Source of the DNA: Cocos nucifera
Taxonomy: Eukaryota > Streptophyta > Magnoliopsida > Arecales > Arecaceae
Direction: 5' to 3'
DNA: 64,000 nt
Assembly (NCBI GenBank): GCA_006176705.1
Contig: QRFJ01002503.1
Coordinates: 62,001-126,000, forward strand
The position numbers were made by a program, and so were the translations under genes. Positions 1-11,741 of the stretch are shown one piece after another (the first letter of the stretch is position 1; every line of letters begins with the position of its first letter). Below the pieces are notes generated by a model. That model did not search any database. It was not told the DNA's origin and saw only the letters and a list, made by a program, of their open reading frames with translations.

Positions 1-155
1 TTTTATTTTTATTTTATTTCTAATTTAAGATTAATTTAATCAGATCTGAGAACTCTTAGATCTAATCAAATTATTGAAAATTTTTAAAATTATTTTGCTA
101 TAAATCTGATTCGATCATATGCATCCTGCGATAGAAAAATCTGATTTTTTCTTCA
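1..155 (+). mobile_element. 3' end of the 5' LTR of the copia element
   Basis: Aligns by eye with 7631-7789, including a TCTGAGAACTCT-type block and the terminal TCTTCA. The rest of this LTR lies left of the window. Confidence 0.85.
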
Positions 156-157
156 AC

Positions 158-173
158 TGGTATCAAAGTCAGG
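158..173 (+). other. Primer-binding site (initiator-Met tRNA type)
   Basis: TGGTATCAAAGTCAGG lies 2 bases after the LTR end. It differs by one base from the usual plant copia start TGGTATCAGAG, which pairs with the 3' end of initiator tRNA-Met. Confidence 0.85.
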
Positions 174-189
174 AAGTTGCTTCTAGATC

Positions 190-860
190 TATCTTTAGAT
201 TGATCTAAAATTATTTTTTATGATCTAATTATTTAATTTTTAGATGTTATATAGGATGTAATTAGATCTAAAATTAAAAATTATATATTTTAAATATATA
301 TATTTGACATAGATAATGCATGTTCTAGTCTAGATCTGTTATTCCATGTCATGATAGTTTTCAAATACATTTTAGATTAGATCTGATTTAATTTTTTTAT
401 GATTTTATCATTTAAGTTTTAGATATTACATTCAATATAATCAGATCTAAAATATAAGATCTAATTTAAAATTTTGATATATGTGATATAGACAGCATAT
501 GTCTAGACTAGATCTCTAATTTAATCTCATAGTCTAGATAAAAAATTTTATAAAATATTTATTTAATTTTTTAAAAATTATATGATTAGATTAGTTAAAT
601 TTTAGATATTATATGTGATATAATTAGATCTAAAAGTATGAGATACATTTAAAAATTTTATATGTGTGACATATATAATGCATGTCTAGACTAGTTCCAT
701 AGATTTATGCCATGAGTAGTCCAGATTAAAAAAAATTTATGATGAGATCATTTAAAATTTTATTTTTAGATATTACATCAGATTTAATCAGATCTTAAAT
801 ATAAATTTAAATATTAAATTTGATACATGAGATGGAAGCAAAACATATTTGGATTAGATC
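190..860 (+). repeat. Tandem repeat in the retrotransposon leader, ~175-180 bp period, ~4 degenerate copies
   Basis: A block with TTTAGATATTACAT...ATCAGATCTAAAAT followed by a GACATA...GCATGTCTAGACTAGATCT motif recurs near 241, 421, 601 and 768. The spacing is even, so it is a tandem array. It occupies the untranslated leader between primer site and gag. From about 870 to 2330 no further coding or structure was recognised. Confidence 0.7.
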
Positions 861-2329
861 TTAAATCATGTAATGGTAATATACTTTAGATCTAATAGTT
901 TTGCAGTATAGTTCATATTTCTGATTAAGATATTCTCCTTGGCCATCCGATCATAAGAGTAAGAAAAATTTAAAGATCCTCTCCTTTCATTTGATAGGGT
1001 GCTCTTATGGCATGTAGGGGTGCTGCACGTTTGTCCTTAATCAAAAATCAAAAATATATTTTTCTACAAAATCCTAGATCCTAAAATTCTAGAATTTTTT
1101 GATACATTTTTTATTATTGAACCCTTGAACTTAATTAAGAATTAAGTTTATAAAAATAATTAGATTTAAAATTATGAATTTTTAGATCTAAGATACCTTC
1201 ATAAATCATGGGTTCGAATGTGGGTAGCTCAATTAGATCTAGCAGTTGATCAAACTGAATCAAGAGTTAGTTAGGTGGGATCAAGAGTGCTTAGATTTGA
1301 TCAGTCTAATAGGATTAAATCTGGATCAAAGTTGACTCACAGTCACATATGGTCGATCAAATTAAAACCTAATTTGGCTCCATGGTTCGAGCCTAGATTG
1401 TAAGCTAACACGATCAATTTTGGTCAAACAAGTCGGTGTCTAAGATAAGTATGGCAAATACGACTAGTGGTCTTTAATTGAAAGCTACTCGATCTAAATA
1501 GATTCATGATGAGTTAATGTCATATTCCTCCCACTGATCTCACTTACCTGATCGATTGAGTCGATCCAGTTTTAGTTTGAGGTGACTAATGATTTGATCT
1601 AACCCATGCCACTAGATTAGTCATAAATGTTGACTAGTTGAGTCTAAGAGACCAAATCAAATCTTCTTAAAAAAATATTAAGTCTTAGATCTTCAATCAT
1701 TGTAGATGTGTGGGTCCTTCCTGGGATTAATTATTCTCGGCTGGATACAGTGGTTCAGTTGCACTGAAAAGATACAACCATGTCTATTAGGTATTGGATG
1801 CTATAGGTTGGAGGATGGGTTGGGCTTAATATTTTAGATATGGTGAGGGATCCAATCAGGAATCCAATTTATGCAAATGGTGGGTTTGACTTAACTAAGG
1901 AGTGGAGCAATATTTCAGGCACGGTGAGCTTCATGAATTAGAGATCAGATTTGGGTGCACCATGTTTAAAAAAATATTGGATAAAAGTTATCCACTCATC
2001 GATTGACCCATCACCAATAACTGTTAGGTAAGATGGTGAGCCAATCGATGGAATCGCACTACCCACTAAAAATCAATGATCATGAAGATTTTTGCATCTC
2101 TGCCAAGAGAGTGTAGAAATCCGAGAAAATAGTAGAAGCCTAATTTGTTTAAAAATGAAGTCCCTAAATAAATTGGTTGAGTCAAATTATAAGTCTAACT
2201 AAAAACTTTGACTCTCTACAGAAAAATATCTGCATCAAAATCCCTAACCCGAGTCCTAAATACCCACAAGTTGACCAGACCAATTTACAAGGATTGGCTA
2301 AAGAACTTTAAAATTATTTTGGATTCAAA

Positions 2330-5140
2330 ATAGCTGACCTATGTATTGGACCAGGACCAACCCCACTTTACCAGCATGTCCGATCGTGGATCAGAGAGTG
2401 TCTCATAAAAAGTGGTCGAATAATGATAACAAAGCTAGGTGCTACATATTAGGTTGAATATCATATAAGTTGCAGTGCCAACATGAAGACATTAGGACTG
2501 CTCGTCAAATATTGACGCACCTGCAATAGTTATTTGGTGATCAGAGTTGCGCAATACATTATCAAGTCTTCAGAAGACTATTTAAGGTGTAGATGCATGA
2601 TGGACAGTCGATCAAAGATCATTGCCTGGCAATGATCAAGGATCTAGAAGAGCTTGAGAAGCTCGATGTCTTAATGGACAAGGATCTACATATTGATGTG
2701 ATCCTAGAATCCTTCAATGATCCGTATGGGAGTTTATCATAAATTTCTATATGAATTAGCTTCTGTGCACCTTGGTCGAGTTAATGAATATGTTGGTTAC
2801 TATTGAGCAAAATTTGAAGAGTTTAAAGGATTCAGTTCTGGCTTTGGAGCAGACTTCTCTCAAGAGAAAATCTTCTGAAAAGAAGAAAAAGTCTGCGAAG
2901 TAGCAGAAAACAAAGACAAAAAGAAGGGCAAGCCAAAGAAGAAGACCGCGGAGAAAGAAAAGTATTTTCATTGTAACTCTGATGGTCATTGAAAGCAGAA
3001 CTGTCCTAGATATTTGGCCGGCCTAAAGAACAAGCAGGAAGAAGGACCTTCTGAAAGAATGCTCGTCATTGAGTCTATCGAGCAAAACGTGAATGTCGTA
3101 GGAACAAAATGATCTAGAGATAGTATTAATGAAAGATATCTATAACAACTTGGAGAAATTCGGACTAATGGGTTTATTGACTTTCGAGTCATATCTGATT
3201 TATGAATCATGCCTTCAAGGCAAAATGACCAAGCTTCTTTTTGTAGGATAAGAAAAAGGATCATAGACCTGCTTGCCCTGGTACATATATCCATTCAATA
3301 TACTGGCCAGAGGCAATTATGACTACTTTATTACATTTATCGGTATGTGTACTTGATGTGATATAAGTTTGAAATCTTTGAAAAATTCAAGAGTTCAGAC
3401 ACGAAGTAGAAAAGTAAATCGAAAAGTCCATTAAGATTCTTCGATCAGATCGAGGAGATGAATACCTAAGTTGAAAATTTTTGAACTATCTTAAGGTTAA
3501 TGGCATAGTCTAATAATGGACTCTACCTGAAACATCTCAACTTAATAAATTTTCAAAATAAAAAAATCAGATCCTATTAGATATGGTTCGATCGATGATG
3601 AGCTTCACAGATCTTCCATAGTTTCTTTAGGGATAGTTTAATGACAGCTATTAAATTACTAAGTAGGGTTCTATCTAAAACTGTTCCTACCACTGCATAT
3701 GAGATATGACATGGTAAGAAGCTAAGTCTTGAGTTATCTCAGAATTTGGGTTGTCCAACGGCGGACAAGTTAGAGTCTAAGTCTCTTAAAGCTCGATTTA
3801 TTGGATATCCTAAAGAGTTATTAGGATATTACTTCTATCTTTCGAAAAACCATAATGTGATTGTGGGTTGACACACCATTTTTTAAAATAGTTTGTTCAA
3901 GATGGTGGCATCGAAAGATAAATTAGGCTTAAGGAGAAAGTCTCCAAAGAGCAATGAGCCAAAGAACCTCAGAAACCTAGTTAGTCTGAGCCGATCCATA
4001 ATTCACTACCTCCTCCACCTCGTAGGTCAAATAGGAGTTTTCATCCTCCTGAAGATACTTAGGTACTATTTTAGAGGATGTAGAAAAAATATTCCTTATG
4101 AAAAATAGGATTCATGGTGATGATCCCAGAATTTATGATAAGGCAATATCAGATATCAACTCCGAGAATTGGTTAGAGACAATGAAGTCAAAGATTGATT
4201 TGATATACTCAAACCAAATCTGGATCTTGATAGATCCACCTGAAGGTACAATATCTATTGGATGTAAATGGATCTTCAAGAGAAAAGACAAGTGTAAATG
4301 AGAATGTGGAGACATTCAAGAGTAGGCTAATAGCAAAAGGGTATCAGGATATCTTCTCGTCAGTGGCCATCCATCCACACATTGCTTGCCGTTGCAGTAT
4401 ATTTCAATCATGAAATATGACAGATGGACGTGATAATGGAGTTCATAAATGGATATCATAAGGAAGATATTTATGGAACAATGTTTTATTTTCACATCTA
4501 GTAATGGTGATCACAAAGGTCTGCAAGCTGCAAAGGTTCATCTATGGACTTAAGCAAGCATCTCGAAGTTGGAATGCTTGATGTAATCAAATCATTTGAT
4601 TTTATCAAAAATGAGGAGAAATCAAGTATGTTCAAGAAGGTTAGTGGGAGCGTTGTTGTCTTCCTCATATTGTATGTGGATGACATCCTTCTGATTGGAA
4701 ATAATATTTTCATACTAACATAGATCAAAGTATGGTTATCTAAAGAGTTTTCTCTAAAAGACCTAGGTAAGGCATCCTTCATTTTAGGTCTATAGAGATA
4801 GACTGAAGAGGATGCTGGATTTTTCACATAGAAGAGGTGCTGAAGAGGTTCAGCATGGTGAACTCCAAATCTAGGGCTATGTAGACTTAGACTTTATATC
4901 TAACATAGATGATCGAAAGTCGACATCTGAAAGTTTGTTCCTGTATAATAATAGTACTATAAGTTAGAAGAGTTTTAAGAAGATGGTTCCACCTCATCCA
5001 TGATTACCTCGAAAAGGAACACATCGAGATTAAGAGAGTCAACTCCGCAGACCATGCAGTTGACCCAATGATGAAATCTTTAGGCCCGCAGAAGATCCAA
5101 GCCCATCTTGAGAAGATGGAATTTATATTTGTAGCCAATT
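2330..5140 (+). pseudogene. Copia gag-pol polyprotein, decayed
   Basis: Read across frames, the + strand gives a copia gag (around 2560-2750: MHDGQS.KDHCLAMIKDLEE), then a knuckle-like FHCNSDGH.KQNCPRY at about 2968-3015 whose first cysteine is a tyrosine. Integrase core follows as IKILRSDRGDEYLS near 3430-3470 and WTLPETSQLN near 3515-3545. Reverse transcriptase shows IGCKWIFKRK near 4258-4290 and the catalytic YVDDILLIGN at about 4675-4705. KEFSLKDLGKASF follows near 4745. An RNase H end (ADHAVDPM) lies at about 5050. At least a dozen in-frame stops and several frameshifts separate these pieces. In life it would encode capsid, protease, integrase and reverse transcriptase of a Ty1/copia particle. 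No intact product is possible. The family call rests on domain order (integrase before RT). Confidence 0.87.
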
Positions 5141-5162
5141 GACTTTACGTCAAGTGAAAGTT

Positions 5163-7789
5163 TGTTAGATGTATGTCCTAAAAGTCAGATTGGTCGATAC
5201 TTATTAAATACTTTCTAGAGATATTTTCATAATTTTGATTTAAAATTAGTTAAAGAGTTATTTATTCTATCACATTGTATATTAAAGTGTCTGTGATGCA
5301 TCCATTAAGTTAATAGGCATGATAACACATATTCTCAAGAGTTGAGAATTTAAGATATTTGTTATCATAATTAACTCATAAACTGCTTTCGATCGTAGGA
5401 TCATCACAAGGATGGTGATCGATTCGGAAGATTGGTGTATGATCGCTTTCTTAGGATAGATGAGTCTTAAGTCTATGGTGTAGAAACATCAAAATGAGAG
5501 TACAGGTACTCATTAGAGAATGAGGACACTGAGTGCGACCACCTCGAGCAGTCATAAGGAAGTCTACCTACTCATCGATGACTAGCTCGATGCTACAGTT
5601 GTGTGTCTGATTCTTTGATCTAAGGTGCATCGATAGTTCACCTTGAGGGTGTTATAGTTTGATTACATCATAACTCGATCTCTTAGCTATTCGAAATTCT
5701 AAGGTGTATGTTGGCAATAGCACGTTCATTATAGGAATTGGATCACACCAAGATGTGATATATCAATCTCGGTAGAGGAGGAGTAGTCCTATGATGAACA
5801 TAAGATCAAGTCCTAAAATCTATGGCTATGGTAGTGTGAAAAATAGAAAGGAGTTTCTATTAGTATTTCACATCAAACTCGAATCGAATGATTCATTCAT
5901 ATGATGGATGTTGGGTTTGACGAGTTTACCTTAACCCTAATTCCATCGGAGCTTATGATAGAAGAACCCAATCACACAGGCAACTGCATCGAGAGGTTCG
6001 CTATTTGGTTCTGATGGATTACCACCATATACTGCTAGGTATCACTGATGGATTTTGAAATCAATTAGAATTATTTTGATAATCGATGATTTTAATTAGG
6101 TGAATCGAAAGAGTTTTGGTCCATCGAAAGATGTTACGATGATGTCAATGATGGAGATCATGACATATCCATTACTATACAGAACTGAACCTAATTGGAT
6201 CACACAAATAAGGATTTAGATCAAGATGTCATTAATTGAGCTAACCCAGTTTGATTGATTTGGATTAGATCCAACTAAGTTCAAGAAAATCATGCTAGCA
6301 TACGATTGAGCCTAACATTCTCCTTCTATAGTCTTTCTGGTTCATCTCAATTAAGCCAAATTAGATTTGGCTCATCCGAAAGCCTTGTATGTGTTTGTCC
6401 TAGTCTGACTAAAACTTGTCCAAATCAAAAAAGTATTGTTCTAACTTAATCTAGGCTTGTCCTAATCCATCGGATTGAAATAGGATAAGACCTACTAATT
6501 TCTGGAACTATTTGGACAAGGCTCATCTAGGAATGATGTAGGAATTTATCTTGATCTGACTGGATTATGTCCTAGCCTGATCAAGGCTTGTCCTAAATCC
6601 CATGAGATGGGAACAATACAAGAATTGTCTTTGCTAGATTAGGGCTTGTCCTAAAATTATGAGGAGAAATTTGGACAAGCCTCTTCTGAAAATTTTGGAT
6701 GGATTTTTTTTGATCTGACTAAACCTAGTCCTGGCCTGATCAAGGCTTATTCTAACTTGATAAGGACTTGCCTTAAATCCATTAGATGGGACTTGAAAAT
6801 ATTTTGTCTTAAATCCTATGAGATGGAAAAGGACAAGGGTCAAATGTTAACTCGGATGTAGGAAAGGAAGGGAGAGGGGTGTGCGCCCCTTGGAGACTAT
6901 CTAGGGGTGCACGACCCCTTAAGATTTATGTGAGGGAGAGAGGGCCATGTCCCCCTCTTTGACCGTGTGATCATATGGTAACATGGAGACCCCCTTTCAA
7001 AAGGGTTTTGATTGGGTCAAAGTTTGATTTGGATCAAACTCTAAGGTAGATAAGTTGCTTACGCAAATCAAAGTTTATCTTCCCATCTTCATGCCATTTT
7101 CTCTGATAAAATCAAAAAAATTAGAGGGTGGGGCATGCAGATCGGTTAAGGAGTCCTTCTACATATTAAACTTTGACCTATTCAAAGTTATATGCGAAGA
7201 GACTCTTGACTAGGTCTATAAATAGAACCCTGCGCAAGCTATTACGAATCATGATTTCTCTATGGTGAAGCCCTGCCAAAGTATTCATCTCCACACCTCC
7301 CTTATCTGATCCTCTCCCTCTTCTCTATGCCTAAGAGTTGGGCAAAACCTGCGAGCAAGGATCAAGTTCCATCGGTGTGAAGATCAGCGAGAGATAATGA
7401 TGTTCGTGAGATGAACATGCAGCCCTCAAAGTTTGATTTGAAGGCTCTATGGGAAGACATCAAATCTGATCTTTGGAGATCAGATCTAGAAGAAGAAGAC
7501 TTCCAGATCTGACCCAAGTGGATACCAATAGAGGTCGGACGTGTGCACGGCTCAATCAGAACCTCAGATCAGTCGTCGGATCATTACAACGGATAAATGG
7601 TTTACCCGATCAAGTGATAACTATTATCACTATTTTTATTTTTATTTTACTTCTAATTTTAGATCAATCTAATCAAATCTGAGAACTCTCAGATCTGATC
7701 AGATCATAGAAAATTTTGAAAATTATTTCGCTACAAATATGGTCCAATCAAATGCATCCTGTGGCAAAAAAATCTGATTTTTTCTTCAT
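5163..7789 (+). mobile_element. 3' LTR of the copia element (~2.63 kb)
   Basis: Begins TGTTAGATGTATGTCC straight after a purine-rich GTCAAGTGAAAG tract (polypurine tract) and ends TTTCTTCA; the final part matches window bases 1-155. It is unusually long for an LTR and includes direct sub-repeats between 6.3 and 6.85 kb. The 69-residue + frame at 7473 is LTR sequence, not a gene. Confidence 0.85.
6540..6840 (+). repeat. Direct sub-repeats inside the LTR (~160 bp period)
   Basis: TGATCTGACT...GTCCT.GCCTGATCAAGGCTT followed by CTTAAATCCATGAGATGGG-like sequence occurs near 6552 and again near 6711; shorter GGCTTGTCCTAA words recur from 6360 onward. Confidence 0.55.
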
Positions 7790-8690
7790 ATGTACAGTCA
7801 AACTACAACAACCTTACTATGAGCAATTGAGGCACTACAAGTCAAAGAATCATTTACACTATCATAGCATCGAGAAGATTACTAATGAGTAAGTAGATAT
7901 CCATATGATCTCTTGTATGGTCATACTTGGTACCGATATTTTCCAACAACTACCTGCACTCTTGCTCAGTGTCTCCACACTATAGACTAGAGACTCGTTT
8001 ACCCTAAAAGAAGTGATCTATGTACTGATTTAACTGGATCGACCACCATCTCCATAATGATCTCTTGATTAATTAAGAATAATTTAGGAATTAATTATAC
8101 ATATCTCTAATTTTCAATTCTTAAGAATAAGTATCTTTAATTTATTAATTTTTTGAACGATTCAAGGACACGTTACACAAGAATGAAAATAAAATTGCTC
8201 ACTTTATTAATTAATCAATATTTTAAGTATAAAATTATGTCTTAGAATATTATAATATATCTGCCATATTGGCCTCTAGAGTATACATCTTACATTCCAA
8301 TGGTGGATCTTCTAATATTTAAGTTAGCCAGAGCCTCAAGAATAGTAGAGAGAAAAAAAGATGAGAGCCGGAAGAGTAGAGAGTGTTCACCTTCCTCCTC
8401 CACTTGCTTGTACTTACCTTTTATTTTTTCTTTACTTGAGGTTTCCCTTTATACCTCTTTTATATGAAGGTTAGGCCCTAAGCCGCTAGTCAAAATCTAT
8501 GAGTTTGTTAGGCCTAACATTGAACATGGCTTTTTGTTGACAGAGAAATCTTCCACTTCCTCTGAGTTGAGATTGTTAGTTATGGATGACAAATAGAGAT
8601 TTCTTCTACTTGGCTGATTGGGTTGATGGTCTTTAGTCCGTATCGGATGTGAGCTCATAATGATGTCTTGGACGAGCTCGAAAGAATTGG
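7790..8690. other. Unassigned intergenic or old LTR-like DNA
   Basis: AT-rich, no coding signal. Mildly LTR-like composition, but no partner copy, primer site or terminal repeat was found. The 154-residue - frame at 8497-8961 runs across the junction with the next element and matches no family I know; I do not call it a gene. Confidence 0.4.
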
Positions 8691-8699
8691 ACTTGATCG

Positions 8700-9115
8700 A
8701 CGGGTTACTTCCCCAACATTGGATACTTATATAGGGCTTCAAAATCCAAATAATAGCCTTTTTGGATGAGATCCTAGTCATTATAAATGGTATCATAGCC
8801 CAATCTAATCTATAGCTTATGTGGACTAAGCGATACTGCAATATAAGTTTATTGGGGTTAACCAAAAGCCAATCATAGTATTTGTAAATGGATGCATAGA
8901 TTTGGATCCTTAGCTTGGGGACGATGTTAAGACTTAAATGGGAGAGTATATGAGGATCCATATTGATGTATATTTAGTCCCATATTGATTATTTACGGAA
9001 AAGATTTCGAGTATTTATATAGGGCCAATAAATCTAAATAACATTTTTCACTAGTTTTTTTGGATGAGGTCCTTGGTTGTTCAAATAATCCTTAGTATAA
9101 GAACATATGCCTAAT
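8700..9115 (+). mobile_element. TRIM-like LTR element remnant
   Basis: Two related segments (about 8700-8787 and 8970-9110) share a CCCACATTG-like start, a TTATATAGGGC box, AAATCTAAATA and TTTTTGGATGAG.TCCT.G, in that order. The first is followed at about 8788-8800 by TGGTATCATAGCCC, which resembles an initiator-Met primer site. About 170 bp of non-coding DNA separates the copies. Short LTRs, a primer site and no genes fit a terminal-repeat retrotransposon in miniature (TRIM). The first copy has lost ~30 bp between its CCCACATTG-like and TATA-like boxes. Exact ends are not defined. Confidence 0.5.
8977..9021 (+). promoter_or_regulatory. U-snRNA-like USE plus TATA pair in a TRIM LTR
   Basis: GTCCCATATTG at 8977 resembles the plant snRNA upstream sequence element RTCCCACATCG, and TTTATATAG follows about 36 bases later centre to centre. 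Inferred to be the LTR promoter; this copy is mutated. Confidence 0.4.
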
Positions 9116-9251
9116 TAATCTCTTTTTTATTGGAGGTTTGAACCAATTTGGCAAGTAGCAACTGACATCAGTTCAACTATTTGTCCAAGAATACCTACAA
9201 TGAAATAGGGAATAAAAAGTCTAGTCGACTAGTTGGAGCAAGATATCTTTT

Positions 9252-9309
<58 letters not shown>
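9252..9309. repeat. (TA)n microsatellite
   Basis: About 29 uninterrupted TA units directly left of a fold-back element; a shorter TA run lies on its right at 10088-10108. Confidence 0.95.
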
Positions 9310-9312
<3 letters not shown>

Positions 9313-9319
9313 GTAGACT

Positions 9320-9341
9320 GGGCTCCGATTAATCGGAGCCC
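9320..9341. repeat. 22-bp perfect palindrome in the left terminal repeat
   Basis: Centre at the ATTAAT core; each arm is GGGCTCCG or its complement. The right terminus has a decayed version, so the palindrome is a feature of the terminus. Confidence 0.85.
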
Positions 9342-9616
9342 AACCTACATCCGATCAGATGTCAGATCATTCGATCAGCGCATATCTTCGAACGTGCATC
9401 TGAAAAAATGTGCCGATTGAAAAAACATATGCGTCTGCACCAAAAAAAAATTTTAGAAAGCTGCCTGAAAAAAATAAGAATTTTTTTATTATTATTTTTT
9501 ATTTTATTTTTTCTTCAAGTGCTCAAAAAAATAAGAAAAAAACTTTTTATTATTATTTATTTATTTTATTTTATTAGTTGCTTTTTTTTACTTTTTTTAG
9601 TCTGGAAGATGCCTAT

Positions 9617-9646
9617 AGGGTGCATGAAGGCGCCTTCATGCACCCT
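9617..9646. repeat. 30-bp perfect palindrome in the MITE interior
   Basis: Arms AGGGTGCATGAAGGC and its reverse complement meet at a GGCGCC centre with no loop. It would extrude as a cruciform. Confidence 0.9.
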
Positions 9647-9751
9647 GAAGGGGCCTTCCGTGCCAAAAAAAAAGAAAAAAACTGAAGGGTTGAAAAACAA
9701 ACCCTTGAAAAAAACTATAGATAAAAATTAGAAAAAAAAAAAAAAGGAAGA

Positions 9752-9803
9752 AAGGCGCCTCCTTCCCAAAAGAAGGCGTCTTTTTTTGGGAAGGTGGCGC
9801 CTT
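9752..9803. repeat. Stem-loop, 16-bp stem, 20-base loop
   Basis: AAGGCGCCTCCTTCCC at 9752-9767 pairs with 9788-9803 with one mismatch. It reuses the GGCGCC-CTTCC words of the nearby palindrome, so the interior is built from one repeated hairpin motif. Confidence 0.75.
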
Positions 9804-11370
9804 CCCTTTTTTTTCAGCTTTAGATTTTTTTAAAAAAAAAATTTCAAATTTTTTTCTAAATTTTTTTGGACTTTTTTCTGATTTTTTTTATTTTTTTTTT
9901 TAGGTTTAGATTTTTTTTCTAAATTTTTTCATACAGATTTTTTTTTTTTTAGGTGCATGCCCGCATCTATTTTTTTTTTAGTCGGCGCATTTTTCAGGTG
10001 CATGCTTGAAGATGTGCGTTGATCGAATGATCCGAGATTCGATCGAGTATAGGTTGGATTCTGATTGATCGAAGTTCAATCTATCTATCTATATATATAT
10101 AATATATGTTGGAAAAATTAAATCTTTTCAAGAATTTATTGAAATAAAAATTTAAATATACAAAAGATATTGAGAAAGAAAAAGAGAGATGAAGCTGACA
10201 GAGAGACTACGATTCAAATAAAGGCCCATTCCAATGCATAAACAGGCCTAAAGGCCGAAGATGCCAAAGACCTGGAAAAGACAAACCAAAAGACGCCATT
10301 GACTGCTGTGGTGTCGATGCGCTGGCTAGCAAAGAATACAATCTTCCACGGAGTAAATCATGCCCTTTCTTCGTTTTCGGCACGTAGAGATGGGCCCAAG
10401 AGTAAAACAGATGAAGGGTTTTCTGCACTGAAAAGTAAATGGAGTTCTTCAAAAAATCTTGCCGTTCCTCTCATGCCAAACACCCCAGCAACTAGCTTCT
10501 AGTAATTTATCACCAGCTCTATTCTCGAATTTGATTTTGTTCCTTTTCCTCCAATCTGACCACCAATCATGAACATTTGAAGGATGTACAATTTTTCAGA
10601 TTTAGCTAGGGTTTGCCAAATGCTTCGTACAAAAAAATACCAAGCAAGAAGATGACTTATATGTTGAGCATGGTATCGCTGTGATACCAAATGTTGGTGC
10701 ATCATCCTGGCATTACATATTTTTGGGATCAAATATTGTACCTATGATTGCTCGGAGTCACAGTCGTAGATCCAATTGCTTTGGATGAACCTGGATGTTA
10801 ATTCATTAAACTGAAGCATCCTAGTTTTAGAATTAGTTCCACAAAGCATTCAACCCAATCCCATGCCTTTGCCATTTTTCACTAGAACATCTGCGGTGTG
10901 CACCTTGTTCTTAAGAGCCAGCCATAAGAACACTCACTTTTTCCAGAATCTCAGCCTTCCAAATAGTGCTTTGGTGGGGGAATCTTAAACCTCCATTATT
11001 AATAAACTTGCAATAGGATGTCGCATTGAATACCCCATTCTGGGAAAGTTTCCAAGAAGGTCTATCAGCAATGCAAAAAGGACCCATAGCAGAAAGAATA
11101 TTAAACAAGCAATTCAATTGACGAGTTTCAAGAAGAGGGAGAGAGAGAGGCCTACTTAGCTTGATTCTCCAATTTGAAGATCTTCAGCTCCACTGCGATG
11201 CAATCAAAAAATTCTTCTTCATTACTCTTCCATAAAGATCACTGAATAACAATGACAAAGGTATCTGACCAATCCACGTCTTCCCAAAATCTAATCAATT
11301 TTCCATCGTCCAATTTGAAAGCCAAATAGTTCCAAAAAGCCCCAATGTGCCTACTGATATTCCTCCATAT

Positions 11371-11424
11371 AGGTGAAATATTTACTATACTCCTCTTAGG
11401 TGAAATATTTACTATACTCCTCTT
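11371..11424. repeat. 27-bp tandem duplication
   Basis: AGGTGAAATATTTACTATAC plus CTCCTCTT occurs twice head to tail at 11371 and 11398, next to the TRIM insertion point and inside the LINE. Confidence 0.9.
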
Positions 11425-11430
11425 AACTCT

Positions 11431-11682
11431 TATTGTGAGGAGAAGGCATCTTTAGTCCCACATCAGTTGTGAATCAAGAGAGAGCATTAAAGGACAAAAC
11501 CACAAGGCTTCAGATGATCAAGGCCCACTAAAGTCAACCGAAACTAACCCTCCAAGGACCCCACAAGATTTATTGAATCCCGAAATAGTCAGAACCAAAG
11601 CAGATAATATCTCACGTATGCGGACGTAGAGGCATAAACTAGCCATCCAACTCCTTGACTATCCAACCCCTTAATCGCAACA
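11431..11682 (+). mobile_element. 5' LTR of the TRIM (252 bp)
   Basis: Same as the 3' LTR but lacks ~50 bp that contain the TATA box and the AGAACCTTCTCTTC region (deleted after about 11488). Confidence 0.8.
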
Positions 11683-11741
11683 TTAGCCCCATCTGTGGGA
11701 ATACCTCCTATCCATACATACTTTCTCTTGACTGGAAGGAC

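Larger units (their letters stand above)
1..7789 (+). mobile_element. Ty1/copia LTR retrotransposon, degenerate, 5' LTR cut by window edge
   Basis: The first 155 bases match the last ~155 bases of a segment ending at 7789 (both run through ATGCATCCTG and end in TTTTTTCTTCA), so they are the 3' end of the 5' LTR and the end of the 3' LTR. A tRNA-iMet-like primer site follows the first, and gag-pol remnants in copia order (gag, zinc knuckle, integrase, reverse transcriptase, RNase H) fill 2.3-5.1 kb. The full element would be about 10.3 kb if the missing 5' LTR matches the 2.6 kb 3' LTR. Many stops and frame breaks show it is dead. The target duplication cannot be checked because the left end is outside the window. 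Confidence 0.88.
9309..10090. mobile_element. Fold-back MITE inserted in a (TA)n tract
   Basis: The left ~130 bp (9309-9440) and the reverse complement of the right ~140 bp (9950-10090) match: both carry ATCCAACCTA/CCAACCTA, GATCATTCGATCA.CGCA, ATCTTC.A.C.TGCA.CTGAAAAA and a TGC.CC end. Both ends abut TA repeats, as in MITE families that target TA microsatellites in grasses (the rice Micron family is the known example). The interior is a mass of T and A runs with two strong palindromes, and codes for nothing; the frames of 79 and 107 residues here are artefacts. Length about 780 bp. Confidence 0.78.

Noticed and set aside
1200..1400. tRNA-like B-box words (GGTTCGAA, GGTTCGAG)
   Set aside because: No A box at the right distance and no cloverleaf arms; chance matches in a retrotransposon leader.
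8497..8961. 154-codon - strand frame
   Set aside because: Covers the TRIM-like repeat and its flank; no domain, no codon signature, no partner gene.
9181..9420. 79-codon frame with alternating I and Y
   Set aside because: Encoded by (TA)n; the same holds for 30067-30324.
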